NCBI GenBank assembly: GCA_016281475.1
Contig: JAEEIS010000076.1
Location: 1 to 15,418 of the forward strand
Length of the DNA stretch: 15,418 nt
DNA from: Bacteroidales bacterium
Lineage (GTDB): Bacteria; Bacteroidota; Bacteroidia; Bacteroidales; P3
Direction: 5' to 3'
Under the pieces are notes generated by a model. It was not told the DNA's origin. It saw nothing but the letters and a program-made list of their open reading frames with translations, and did no database searches. The position numbers and the translations under genes were made by a program. Shown in pieces: positions 7,120-14,264 of the stretch. Position 1 is the first letter of the stretch. Every line of letters begins with the position of its first letter.

Positions 7120-7154
7120 CCATGAAAAGATTGTTTTGATTGTGATGACAGTGT

Positions 7155-7400
7155 CTACTTCTTAGAGAAAAGCGAGACAATCCAGAGCAGCAGGCAGGCT
7201 CCGATGACGGAGGTGACGAGATAGCCCACCACCGTGGTGCCCCAATTGATGCCAAGCCATGCGAGCAGGTTCCCACCGAGGAAACCGCCTACGATGCCGA
7301 CTAATAGGTTGACGAGGAAGCCAAAGCCCGCACCTTTCATAAGTTTGCCTGCCAGAAAGCCTGCCAGTGCGCCAATGATAATGCTAATAATGATACCCAT
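7155..7400 (-). CDS. GlsB/YeaQ/YmgE family small membrane protein
   Basis: 81 aa, almost wholly hydrophobic and glycine-rich. It has three predicted helices: GIIISIIIGALAGFLAGKLM, then GFLVNLLVGIVGGFLGGNLL, then VVGYLVTSVIGACLLLWIV. The pattern AGxLAGxLMKGxGFGxxxNxxVGIVGxxxGG is the signature of this family, once called transglycosylase-associated proteins. Members often rise under stress, and the molecular role is unknown. It ends in a clean terminator. The nuclease-like gene lies 79 bp upstream in the same direction. No clear TAnnTTTG element is seen in the gap, so it may be co-transcribed with that gene. Confidence 0.92.
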   Translation of the reverse strand: MGIIISIIIGALAGFLAGKLMKGAGFGFLVNLLVGIVGGFLGGNLLAWLGINWGTTVVGYLVTSVIGACLLLWIVSLFSKK

Positions 7401-7479
7401 AATGTTTGTGATTTTAGGTTGATATAATGTGGTAACGTGTCGATGTGTTTTTTATTGTGTGGTGTGGACGCTTTTGGAT

Positions 7480-8418
7480 TTACTTTCCGTTCACCCATTT
7501 GCGGTAGCGGGCCCAGACGTGGAGCCATACGCGGGCGATGGAGTCGATGGCATCGCTGAGTATGTATTGGCTGTACTCGTCGAAACGCTGGTAGGTCTCG
7601 GTGGCCTTGAAGACTTCTTTGGTGAGGTTATCCTCGTTGTAGTTGTCGGGAATGAGGCGGTAGGACATGAGGTAGGAATATTCCGAGATGGCGCTCATGT
7701 AGTCCCAGGTGTTGCCGTTGCCGGTGCCCCATTCGTGGATGTATTCGCGGTTGAGGAGGTCGTCCTCAACAGCCTGAATCAGCGGTGTGGGCTTCTTGGG
7801 CAGGGGGTAGCCGTCGGGTCCATAGAAGAAACGGTTGTTGGCGGTGTCGATAGAGTAGGAATTTTTCACCTGCGTGTCCCACTGGGTTTCGATGAAGCCG
7901 TGGATGTTCTTGCCCGACGAGAACGACCGGCAGTCGCAGTGCAGCGGCATGTGGCAGTCGGCTATGTAGTGGCTGAGGATGAAGAAGCGCATGGCTATGT
8001 GGTTGCCCGTGGGGGAGATGGGGCAGCCGCGGTCTTCCATGCGTAGTATCTTGAAACAGTCGATGATGCTGTGGGCCAACGACTCGCAGCGGTCGGCACA
8101 GTTGCCCGACTCGATGACGAAGGGCTTTTTGTACAGCTTGGACTTCTGTCCGAGGGTGTAGAGTTTCATCGTCTTGGGGAGCTTTTTGAATTTCTGCTCC
8201 CGCGTTTCGTCGCTGGGGCGATATTTGATGACATGGCTGGTGGACATGTCTTTGAACACCTCGTCGGGATACCACGAGCCTTCGATGACGAAGTCGCGGT
8301 AGTCGTGGAACCATTTCACGAGGCTCTGTGCGTCCTCGCGGTTAGCTTCGGGAATATTGGCTGTTTGGAGTCGTTTGATGGCCATGAATGCCAGCCAGGC
8401 GTGGGTGTATTTTTTCAT
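7480..8418 (-). CDS. Zinc-dependent phospholipase C / S1-P1 nuclease-like protein
   Basis: 312 aa from the preferred start. Its conserved His/Asp sites resemble those of the zinc phospholipase C / S1-P1 nuclease superfamily. They are an N-terminal KYTHAW, HSIID in the middle, then GNHIAMRFFILSHYIADCHM followed by PLHCD, the HxxxDxHxPLH-type metal site, and late WDTQ and WLHVW segments. The superfamily cleaves phosphodiester bonds in phospholipids or single-stranded nucleic acid using three zinc ions; which one applies here cannot be told. No signal peptide is visible, which is unusual for this fold. The frame is open upstream to a GTG at 8511 with other ATGs at 8487 and 8466. The ATG at 8418 is chosen because the family-like region begins there (MKKYTHAW). 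Confidence 0.75.
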   Translation of the reverse strand: MKKYTHAWLAFMAIKRLQTANIPEANREDAQSLVKWFHDYRDFVIEGSWYPDEVFKDMSTSHVIKYRPSDETREQKFKKLPKTMKLYTLGQKSKLYKKPFVIESGNCADRCESLAHSIIDCFKILRMEDRGCPISPTGNHIAMRFFILSHYIADCHMPLHCDCRSFSSGKNIHGFIETQWDTQVKNSYSIDTANNRFFYGPDGYPLPKKPTPLIQAVEDDLLNREYIHEWGTGNGNTWDYMSAISEYSYLMSYRLIPDNYNEDNLTKEVFKATETYQRFDEYSQYILSDAIDSIARVWLHVWARYRKWVNGK

Positions 8419-8533
8419 AGCGTTTCGGATTTTAAGTGTCTTATTTAGAAACGCGTTTTTTTTCATATTATTGTGTCGCCACTCCATTTTTTCTTTACTA
8501 CAAATTAGCACCTTCGGTTTGACTTACTCCCGC

Positions 8534-8541
8534 CAAAGCTA
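8534..8541 (-). promoter_or_regulatory. Possible -7 promoter element for the nuclease-like gene
   Basis: The minus strand reads TAGCTTTG followed by GC, fitting TAnnTTTGGC/TAnnTTTGC. No good -33 element is seen, and the leader to the preferred start would be over 100 nt, so starts at 8466 or 8487 remain possible. A 7-bp inverted repeat (TTCTTCG / CGAAGAA, 8569-8591) lies just upstream. Confidence 0.4.
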
Positions 8542-8653
8542 TGGTTTTGTCACACTGATTGATGGTAGTTCTTCGCTCTAGAACCGAAGAAGGACCGTTG
8601 ATGAATCGAAAAAGGAGGGACGGTTCGAGGGAGGAAGGGGTGGGAATTTGTTT

Positions 8654-8687
8654 TTTGTGGTTATGTCGGATTATTCTTGTATCTTTG
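8654..8687 (+). promoter_or_regulatory. Promoter of the alpha-L-rhamnosidase gene
   Basis: TTTG at 8654-8657 and TATCTTTG (followed by CAAAG) at 8680-8687 are separated by 22 bp and fit the Bacteroidetes -33/-7 pattern. The leader of about 80 nt to the ATG at 8775 contains the direct repeat ACGTTAAAT (two copies 13 bp apart, at about 8752-8773), which might be a regulatory site. Confidence 0.6.
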
Positions 8688-8774
8688 CAAAGCGAAAGGA
8701 AACGCAAAAATGGTTTAAAGTATCATGTTTAAGTGTGATAGGTATATGGACGTTAAATAATTACGTTAAATGTA

Positions 8775-11132
8775 ATGATTATGAAGATTGGGGAAATACT
8801 TGTATTGCTTGTGGCTTTGGTGGCGGGGTTGCCGGCTGGGGCGCAGTATATCGGCTGCAAGGTTGACAGTGGCTTTGCCGAGATGCCGGTGCTGCGCAAG
8901 CAGTTTTACTTGACTGGTTCGACCGAAGGGGTGTATGCCGTGGTCAATTCCATTGGCTATCATATACTTAATGTTAATGGAGTATTGGTGGGTGACAAGG
9001 TGTTGCAGCCTGCGGTGTCGCAGCTCGACAAGCATTCGCTGTCGGTAACATACGACATCAGCTCTTCGATTCGAAAGGGGAGGAATGAGATTGGCCTTTG
9101 GCTAGGGCAGGGTTGGGGGAGGATATATGGTATGCCCGCTGTGGTGCATGCCGTGGTGTGCCGAGAGGTGGATGGGCGGACGGATACGCTGCTTGTGACC
9201 GACAGCACTTGGGAGGCTTCGCCAAGCGCCATCACTTATACGGGCAGTTGGCAGCCGCTGCAGTTTGGGGGTGAACGATTTGACGTGCGCTATGAGCCAT
9301 TATGGCGGCCAGCCACGGAGGTGAGTTTCCCGCACATGAGGGTCACACCGCAGGAGTTTGAAGGCAACCGTCTCTTGGAAAAACTGCGACCGAGGTCGGT
9401 GCAGCGACAGACGGACGGTTCGGTGCTGGTCGATTTTGGGCGTGTGGTGACGGGTCAGTTTGAGGTGTTTTTCTTTTCGCTGCCTGCCAGATGCGAGGTG
9501 ACAATGGAGTATTTGGACCATCTGCAGGCCGAGCCGCCCCACACCGAAACGGATGTGTATGTTTCAGACGGCCCAGCTGGTTTTGAGTTTTTTTCCAACA
9601 GTTTTCACTTCCATTCCTTCCGATATGTGCGCATACAGGGGTTGGAGAATGATAGTATTGCCCCCAGGGCGTATCAGATTAGTGCCGTAGACCCCAAGGA
9701 GGGTGCCACCTTCGAGTGTTCTGACCCGAGGCTGAATGCCATACATGATATGGTGAAATACACCCTCTCGTGCCTGACTTTCAGCGGCTATATGGTGGAC
9801 TGCCCGCATTTGGAGCGCATGGGCTATGGGGGCGACGGCAACTCGTCGACCATGACGTTGCAGACCATCTATGACGTGCGCAGCACCTACTATAACTGGC
9901 TCACGGCGTGGGCTGACGCGATGGACAGCACAGGCTCGCTGCCCTACGTGGCACCGGCGTTCCCCACGGGGGGCGGCCCCTACTGGAGCGGCTTTATCGT
10001 CAAGGCTCCGTGGCGCACCTACCTCAACTATGGCGACCGCACGCTGATAGACCGCCACTACGACCAGATGAAGCGTTGGCTGGCATACGTGGAGCGGTAC
10101 AGCCCCGACGGGCTGCTGCAGCCGTGGCCCGACGAGGGACGCATGTGGTTCCTCGGCGACTGGCTGGCACCCAAGGGGGTGGACGTGAAGGGGGAGTCGG
10201 CATTGTTTGTGAGCAACTGCTTCATCAGTGAGTGTCTCGCCGACATGGTGCGGATGGCACGGCTGACGGGCAACGAGGAGGATGCCTTTCGTTTCGAGGC
10301 TTGGCGTAAGCGGCTGATTGCCGACATACATCGGGCATACTACCACCCCGAGACACGCACCTACGCCAACGGCACACCGATTGATATGGCGTATGCCCTG
10401 CTGGCCGACATTGTGCTGGACAGCGCGACCCGACAGATGGTTCAAGACAAACTGATTGCGGACAGCTGGGGCAAATACAACGCCCATATCGCCGTGGGGC
10501 TGATGGGGGTGCCCATCTTCACCGAATGGGCTATCCGTGAGCGGCAGACCGACCTGATGGCCACCATCCTGCGGCAGCCGGACTACCCGGGATACCTATA
10601 TATGATTAATGCCCAAATTGAAGAAGGTGAAACATACCCCGACCTTGCGGCCACCCCTCCCTTGGACATCCCCCCCACCAATCGGCGGACCCCTCTCAAG
10701 AGGGGACGAGGACGGCTGCCGCACCCAGATAATTCTCAATTCTCAATATTCAATTCTCAATATACCACATGGGAGTCGTGGGACGGCGAGCGCAGCCATG
10801 TGCACAACTGCTACAACGGCATCGGCATCTGGTTCTATCAAGCCTTGGCAGGCATTCGTCCCGACCCCGACGAGCCGGGCTACAGGCACTTCTATGTCGA
10901 CCCACAGCCCTGCGAGGGCATCACGTGGGTCAAGGCCACCAAGCCCACCCTCTTTGGCGACATCCGCGTCGACATCGAGGATGGTCGTCTGCGCGTAACT
11001 GTCCCGCAAGGCACCACCGCCACGGTTTTTCCCGGCACCGCCAGCGAGCGAACCCTGTCCGCTGGGGAGTGGGAATTGGAGCTTGCAAAATATAAAGTGA
11101 AAGACACAATAAATAACCGAAATGAACGTTAA
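8775..11132 (+). CDS. Exported GH78 alpha-L-rhamnosidase carrying an in-frame repeat insertion
   Basis: 785 aa. A signal peptide is visible (KIGEILVLLVALVAGLPAGA, cut before QY), so it is exported and removes terminal alpha-L-rhamnose from plant or bacterial glycans by an inverting mechanism. N-terminal beta domains (residues about 25-300) include LGQGWGRIYG, VLVDFGRVVTGQ and FRYVRIQG. The (alpha/alpha)6 barrel holds DCPHLERMGYGGD, giving D342, general acid E347 and D354. The base motif TTWESWDG gives E667, and HVHNCYNGIG follows. Between YMIN (to residue 612) and TTWE lie about 50 foreign residues encoded by repeat DNA. The acid-to-base distance is 320 residues, against 269 between E572 and E841 as I recall for Bacillus RhaB. 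The frame stays open, but activity is doubtful. ATG 8781 is an alternative start. Confidence 0.92.
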   Translation: MIMKIGEILVLLVALVAGLPAGAQYIGCKVDSGFAEMPVLRKQFYLTGSTEGVYAVVNSIGYHILNVNGVLVGDKVLQPAVSQLDKHSLSVTYDISSSIRKGRNEIGLWLGQGWGRIYGMPAVVHAVVCREVDGRTDTLLVTDSTWEASPSAITYTGSWQPLQFGGERFDVRYEPLWRPATEVSFPHMRVTPQEFEGNRLLEKLRPRSVQRQTDGSVLVDFGRVVTGQFEVFFFSLPARCEVTMEYLDHLQAEPPHTETDVYVSDGPAGFEFFSNSFHFHSFRYVRIQGLENDSIAPRAYQISAVDPKEGATFECSDPRLNAIHDMVKYTLSCLTFSGYMVDCPHLERMGYGGDGNSSTMTLQTIYDVRSTYYNWLTAWADAMDSTGSLPYVAPAFPTGGGPYWSGFIVKAPWRTYLNYGDRTLIDRHYDQMKRWLAYVERYSPDGLLQPWPDEGRMWFLGDWLAPKGVDVKGESALFVSNCFISECLADMVRMARLTGNEEDAFRFEAWRKRLIADIHRAYYHPETRTYANGTPIDMAYALLADIVLDSATRQMVQDKLIADSWGKYNAHIAVGLMGVPIFTEWAIRERQTDLMATILRQPDYPGYLYMINAQIEEGETYPDLAATPPLDIPPTNRRTPLKRGRGRLPHPDNSQFSIFNSQYTTWESWDGERSHVHNCYNGIGIWFYQALAGIRPDPDEPGYRHFYVDPQPCEGITWVKATKPTLFGDIRVDIEDGRLRVTVPQGTTATVFPGTASERTLSAGEWELELAKYKVKDTINNRNER
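10614..10764 (+). repeat. Dispersed repeat (copy c) inserted in frame in the rhamnosidase gene
   Basis: This foreign segment separates codons for YMIN and TTWE. It holds a C-rich part (ACCCCTCCCTTGGACATCC), a perfect hairpin CCCCTC-TCAA-GAGGGG (about 10690-10705), the core CGGCTGCCGCACCCAGATAA, and a tail of TCTCAATT-type units ending at about 10764. The left edge is uncertain by some tens of bases. Core and tail recur at 1599-1646, and the core also at 6295-6317. Confidence 0.75.
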
Positions 11133-11203
11133 TATATCATGTTTACGTAATTAATACGTCAATTTGGTTCTGAATCTCAAATAATAATATAAATCGTAGT
11201 ATC

Positions 11204-12013
11204 ATGTTTTTACAAGCCCTCTCTGAGTACATCAACGCCAACGCGCCGATGACCAATCTGCCCGAATTGCTCAATCTTCAACATGGCAATCCTCTGGGCC
11301 TGCATCCAATAACAATTCCTATTTTCCTGCTTGTGTTGGCTGTCATCATGCACATAGCAACCCATCAAATCTATTACAAAAACAATCGCGGCCTATATCC
11401 GTTGCTCTACGCGGTGGTGGGACTGGCACTTGTCGCCACTTATTACTATTGTTTTTCTGCCGACCTTCCGTCATTTATGGACGTTGACCTTCACCGCAAT
11501 GAGGTCTGCATCGGCTGGTTCTGCCAGCGTAGCATCGTGGGTATCGGCTGGTCGATGCTCGGCGAGGTGTTGCTCACCTACGTTGTCTATTGTTTCATGA
11601 CTGCCGTGATGCAGGTGGTGGCGCATCTGAGCGACTCAATGGGCATGGTGGAGAAACAGTGGATGGAGTGGCAGTATGTCATTTTCATAATGCTCCTTGG
11701 TGTCTCCGTCACGGGCCTGTTCGACGAGTTTGCCCCCATCACCGGAGTGTGGATTATGGTGGTGTACCAGACGTTGATGCTGCTGATGATTATTGCCAAG
11801 ACTATCGTCGACATTGTTCGTACCCATAATGTGGGTCGCTGCCTGCTTATTGCCCTCACCTTCTTTGTCGGCATCGAAGCCGTCACGATGCTTGCCATCG
11901 AATGCATCGAGGGCTACATCTACGTCTTCATCCCTGTGGTCTGCATCTTCGCCACAGTCAGCATCCGCTACAAGAAGAAGCAGGAGCCCGGTGCTCTGGC
12001 GGACAAGAAATAA
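11204..12013 (+). CDS. Polytopic membrane protein of unknown function
   Basis: 269 aa; I do not recognise the family. About six membrane segments can be seen: ITIPIFLLVLAVIMHIATH, LLYAVVGLALVATYYYCF, a longer SMLGEVLLTYVVYCFMTAVM stretch, WQYVIFIMLLGVSVTGLF, WIMVVYQTLMLLMIIAKTIV, and LIALTFFVGIEAVTMLAI followed by YIYVFIPVVCIFATVSI. The C-terminus is charged (RYKKKQEPGALADKK) and probably cytoplasmic. A loop HRNEVCIGWFCQRS holds two cysteines. No catalytic or transport motif stands out. The gene starts 71 bp after the rhamnosidase in the same direction, and co-transcription is possible. The gap contains no convincing TAnnTTTG element. Confidence 0.75.
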   Translation: MFLQALSEYINANAPMTNLPELLNLQHGNPLGLHPITIPIFLLVLAVIMHIATHQIYYKNNRGLYPLLYAVVGLALVATYYYCFSADLPSFMDVDLHRNEVCIGWFCQRSIVGIGWSMLGEVLLTYVVYCFMTAVMQVVAHLSDSMGMVEKQWMEWQYVIFIMLLGVSVTGLFDEFAPITGVWIMVVYQTLMLLMIIAKTIVDIVRTHNVGRCLLIALTFFVGIEAVTMLAIECIEGYIYVFIPVVCIFATVSIRYKKKQEPGALADKK

Positions 12014-12148
12014 AGGCTCTCGGTTGACTGCAATTAGCCAAGTTGCTTTAGGCTTATTGTTCTCGCGTATTGTCGGTTTCTTCAACGACGAAGGACTGCG
12101 CATGAGCGTGGGTCGGCGGGGAACGTCTGATGCTGTTGCTTGAGCAGG

Positions 12149-12417
12149 ATGAACGTATTCGTTAAGCCGAATCCAGACAAGCCTGATTGTCTGGTGAGGC
12201 GAGGAAACGTCTGTTTCGCAGAAACAAACGTGTGGTGCTTGACTTTACCGGTGTGAATGTTGTGAGCAACTTGTTTGCCGATGAGTGCATAGCCAAACTG
12301 CTGCTCATCATGCCATTGGCCGAACTGAAGGCACGCACCACTTTCCGTGGACTCAACCCACTCGCCTCTGAGGGTGTACTCCCCGCTTTGCGCCGCCGAC
12401 ATCTTGCAGTGTCATAG
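12149..12417 (+). pseudogene. STAS-like (DUF4325) gene, probably frameshifted or truncated at its 5' end
   Basis: From 12187 one frame encodes NKRVVLDFTGVNVVSNLFAD, then ECIAKLL, ELKARTTFRGLNP and a final ALRRRH. This is the strand-helix pattern of STAS-like DUF4325 proteins, complete at the C-terminus. The same frame has stops at 12163 and 12184 and no ATG. A different frame starts at ATG 12149 (MNVFVKPNPDKPD) and would join it after loss or gain of a base near 12187, giving about 89 residues, a normal size for the family. A frameshift mutation is the simplest reading; a recoded or TTG-started gene is possible. A perfect inverted repeat, CAGACAA / TTGTCTG (12174-12193), sits exactly at the break. 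The rest of the gap from 12014 to 12148 shows nothing recognisable. Confidence 0.5.
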
Positions 12418-12438
12418 GGGGGGGCTATAGAGTCGCGG

Positions 12439-13782
12439 TTACAGATTACTCAACGCATACAGTGGCAATACATCAATATGTCGCACAACGAAATCATCTT
12501 CGGGATCGGCGTACTCGAACTGACCAAAGTTTTCTAGCGATGTCCTCACCGCATTGTGTAGCCCCCGTTTTCGCATAAAAACCCACAAACTCTGCATTGC
12601 CCCCTGTGTACTGGCTTTCACTTCTACAGGCAAAACAACGCCGCCACGTACTTGCAAATAGTCCACTTCAGCGTTACTCCCTTTTGCCGAGTTCTGCCAA
12701 TAATACAGCTCTGCCTTCTGGAAAAAGTCTCCATACTTCTGTATTTCCAGCCCGGCAAACATCTCTGATGCGCCACCTTTGTTCACAAAATCCACATCCG
12801 AGGCCAACAGAATATCACCTGACGGAATGCCAAGCATTGTTTGCATTATTCCTATATCAAAAAACAGGTATTTCACATAGTTTTCATTCTCTTCTGCACC
12901 CAGTGGTACACCTGTTCCGTCGGTGTGTCTCACTGGCGTCACCAACCCTGCTAACGTAAGTAGGTGCAACGCTTCTCTAACAACCGATGAATGTAGATTT
13001 TTTGCTGCTGTAGCATACACAAACTTTTTACCGGCTTGCAGCGCCACAGACCTCAGCACCTGCCTCAGTAACACAGGCGACACTCTTTTTTTATATTTTG
13101 AGAAATCATCTTGATACGAACCCAGAATGTCCCCATGCACATGAGCTACATCTTGATAGTTGTGAGTCTCCACCCATTCCGTTACTGCCGCAGGCATGCC
13201 GCCCACTAGATAAAATGATTTCAACTGATCCACTAAATCTTTGTGTGCTTTTTCTGTCACCGGCTCTCCACTTGATGCCCGCCTCTTGTATTCAACCATT
13301 ATATCGAGTCCCTGTGCCATCAGAAACTCGTCAAATGAGAATGGATACATATACAATGAGCGAATCCTGCCCACTCCAAAAGAGGGTAGTTCTTCCATAG
13401 TGAACTCAAGTAGCGACCCCGCTGCAATTACATGTAATTCTGGATAATCCTCCTTGAAATATCGTAACGACATTACTGCCTCCTTCGAGACTTGAATCTC
13501 ATCGATAAAAAGCAGTGTTTCTCCAGGGATGATGGGGACAGCCAAGGTGCCGCTAATCTTCTCACACGTCCTTTTCACATCAATATTCTCTGGGAAAAGC
13601 TGTATCAGGTCTGGCTGTTTTTCTAAGTTTATCTCGACAAAATATTTGAATGTTTTTCCTAGCTCTCTGACTGCCGTAGATTTCCCCACCTGCCGTGCTC
13701 CCCGAATTAATAAGGGTTTACGCCTAGGTGTATTCTTCCATTCAAGTAGCTTGCTATCAATAAGTCTCCTGTAATATGCCAT
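12439..13782 (-). CDS. AAA_14 / DUF4143 ATPase (ATPase 1)
   Basis: 447 aa, complete. Walker A is G28-ARQV-G33-K34-S35-T36, and Walker B is LLFIDE with D94 and E95. A sensor-like HVIAAGSLLE strand follows at about residues 116-125, then FGVGR and YPFSFDEFL. The middle region has LVGGMPAAV and the helical part of DUF4143 (LLRQVLRSVALQAGKKFVYA). The C-terminal part shows E372-V-D374-Y and then E387-V-K389, a D...ExK arrangement like PD-(D/E)xK nucleases, which DUF4143 resembles. Such proteins are abundant in Bacteroidales and their role is unsettled; DNA-related or defence work is inference. It is divergent from a close paralogue (ATPase 2) and preceded by its own promoter and 33-bp tandem repeats. 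The DNA is richer in A/T than the genes to the left. Confidence 0.93.
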   Translation of the reverse strand: MAYYRRLIDSKLLEWKNTPRRKPLLIRGARQVGKSTAVRELGKTFKYFVEINLEKQPDLIQLFPENIDVKRTCEKISGTLAVPIIPGETLLFIDEIQVSKEAVMSLRYFKEDYPELHVIAAGSLLEFTMEELPSFGVGRIRSLYMYPFSFDEFLMAQGLDIMVEYKRRASSGEPVTEKAHKDLVDQLKSFYLVGGMPAAVTEWVETHNYQDVAHVHGDILGSYQDDFSKYKKRVSPVLLRQVLRSVALQAGKKFVYATAAKNLHSSVVREALHLLTLAGLVTPVRHTDGTGVPLGAEENENYVKYLFFDIGIMQTMLGIPSGDILLASDVDFVNKGGASEMFAGLEIQKYGDFFQKAELYYWQNSAKGSNAEVDYLQVRGGVVLPVEVKASTQGAMQSLWVFMRKRGLHNAVRTSLENFGQFEYADPEDDFVVRHIDVLPLYALSNL

Positions 13783-13806
13783 GTTTTTTTATTATAAAAC
13801 TCGATG

Positions 13807-13814
13807 CAAAGATA
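13807..13814 (-). promoter_or_regulatory. Promoter of ATPase 1
   Basis: The minus strand reads TATCTTTG followed by CATCG, fitting TAnnTTTGCA, 24 bp before the ATG at 13782. The last tandem unit ends in TTGGATAAAAT directly upstream, so any protein bound there would touch the -33 region. Confidence 0.65.
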
Positions 13815-13823
13815 CATATTTTA

Positions 13824-13937
13824 TCCAAAATACAGGGCAAAAATCTTACATTTTCTTCCAAAATACTACCCGAAACCAAAAGATAGGGCTAAAATCGTCC
13901 GTTTTTATCCAAAATACCACCCGAAACCAAAGTCGCC
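13824..13937 (-). repeat. Tandem 33-bp repeat array upstream of ATPase 1
   Basis: On the plus strand TCCAAAATAC recurs at 13824, 13857 and 13908. The steps are 33 bp and 51 bp, the second being 33 bp plus an 18-bp insert (ACCCGAAACCAAA type, which recurs after the third copy). Read toward ATPase 1, each unit begins GTATTTTGGA and two units end in a GATTTT-GCCCT-like stretch. The final unit runs into TTGGATAAAAT and the promoter. Confidence 0.8.
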
Positions 13938-14139
13938 ATCTGTTGCCCCCTCATATCCAGCGTGTCGAAGACACGCACTCTCAAATTAATAGAACCCATC
14001 TACCAATCCGATTATAGATAATTATAAAAGGGACTTCTATCAATCACCTCAAAGAGGTGAGACCTTTAATAACACGGTACAAGCCGTAAGGCGCAGGGAA
14101 AGTCAACCATTTTCCGGGAAAGGCAGCCACAGACGCACA
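13938..14139. other. Hairpin-rich intergenic stretch between the two repeat arrays
   Basis: No gene was found here. Several perfect inverted repeats are present: GCGTGTC-GAA-GACACGC (13960-13976), TCACCTC-AAA-GAGGTGA (14044-14060), ACGG...CCGT (14074-14087) and TTTCC-G-GGAAA (14111-14121). This could be a structured RNA, a remnant of a mobile element, or back-to-back termination or recognition sites. No T-tract follows the stems, which speaks against simple terminators. Confidence 0.5.
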
Positions 14140-14220
14140 TTTCCTTGGATTTTGTCTGTTTCTGACAATTTATTTCCTTGGATTTTGTCTACTTTTGACA
14201 ATTTATTTCCTTGGATAAAA
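14140..14220 (+). repeat. Tandem 33-bp repeat array upstream of ATPase 2
   Basis: Two full 33-bp units (14140-14172 and 14173-14205) begin TTTCCTTGGATTTTGTCT and end GACAATTTA, differing at only 3 positions. A partial third unit (14206-14220) reads TTTCCTTGGATAAAA and runs into the promoter. Period and TTGGAT anchor match the array of ATPase 1, but the remaining unit sequence differs. Confidence 0.85.
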
Positions 14221-14229
14221 TTATTTTTA

Positions 14230-14237
14230 TATCTTTG
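14230..14237 (+). promoter_or_regulatory. Promoter of ATPase 2
   Basis: TATCTTTG followed by CAAAA fits TAnnTTTGCA. TTGGATAAAATT lies 15 bp upstream, closer than the usual 19-22 bp for a -33 element, so the repeat may act as an operator instead. Confidence 0.65.
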
Positions 14238-14247
14238 CAAAATAAAT

Positions 14248-14253
14248 AGGAGG
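14248..14253 (+). promoter_or_regulatory. Strong Shine-Dalgarno sequence of ATPase 2
   Basis: AGGAGG lies 11 bp before the ATG at 14265. Such full matches are uncommon in Bacteroidetes, where most genes in this window have no clear ribosome binding site. It supports this start and hints at a foreign origin. Confidence 0.6.
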
Positions 14254-14264
14254 ACAATAAAGGC

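Noticed and set aside
6301..7125. Plus-strand open frame of 274 codons across the acyltransferase
   Set aside because: The minus-strand frame has clear hexapeptide repeats, a promoter and a sensible start; the plus frame crosses the repeat and promoter and resembles nothing known.
13960..13976. Arm of a tRNA gene suggested by the GCGTGTC-GAA-GACACGC hairpin
   Set aside because: No acceptor, D or anticodon arms and no CCA-like end could be placed around it.
13781..14017. Small plus-strand protein with FIQNT / FYPKY repeats over array 1
   Set aside because: It starts inside the ATPase 1 leader, its repeats follow from the DNA period, and it has no promoter or ribosome binding site of its own.
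13824..14220. CRISPR-like array made of the 33-bp units
   Set aside because: The units are contiguous with at most one 18-bp insert, there are no unique spacers of regular length, and no cas gene is present.
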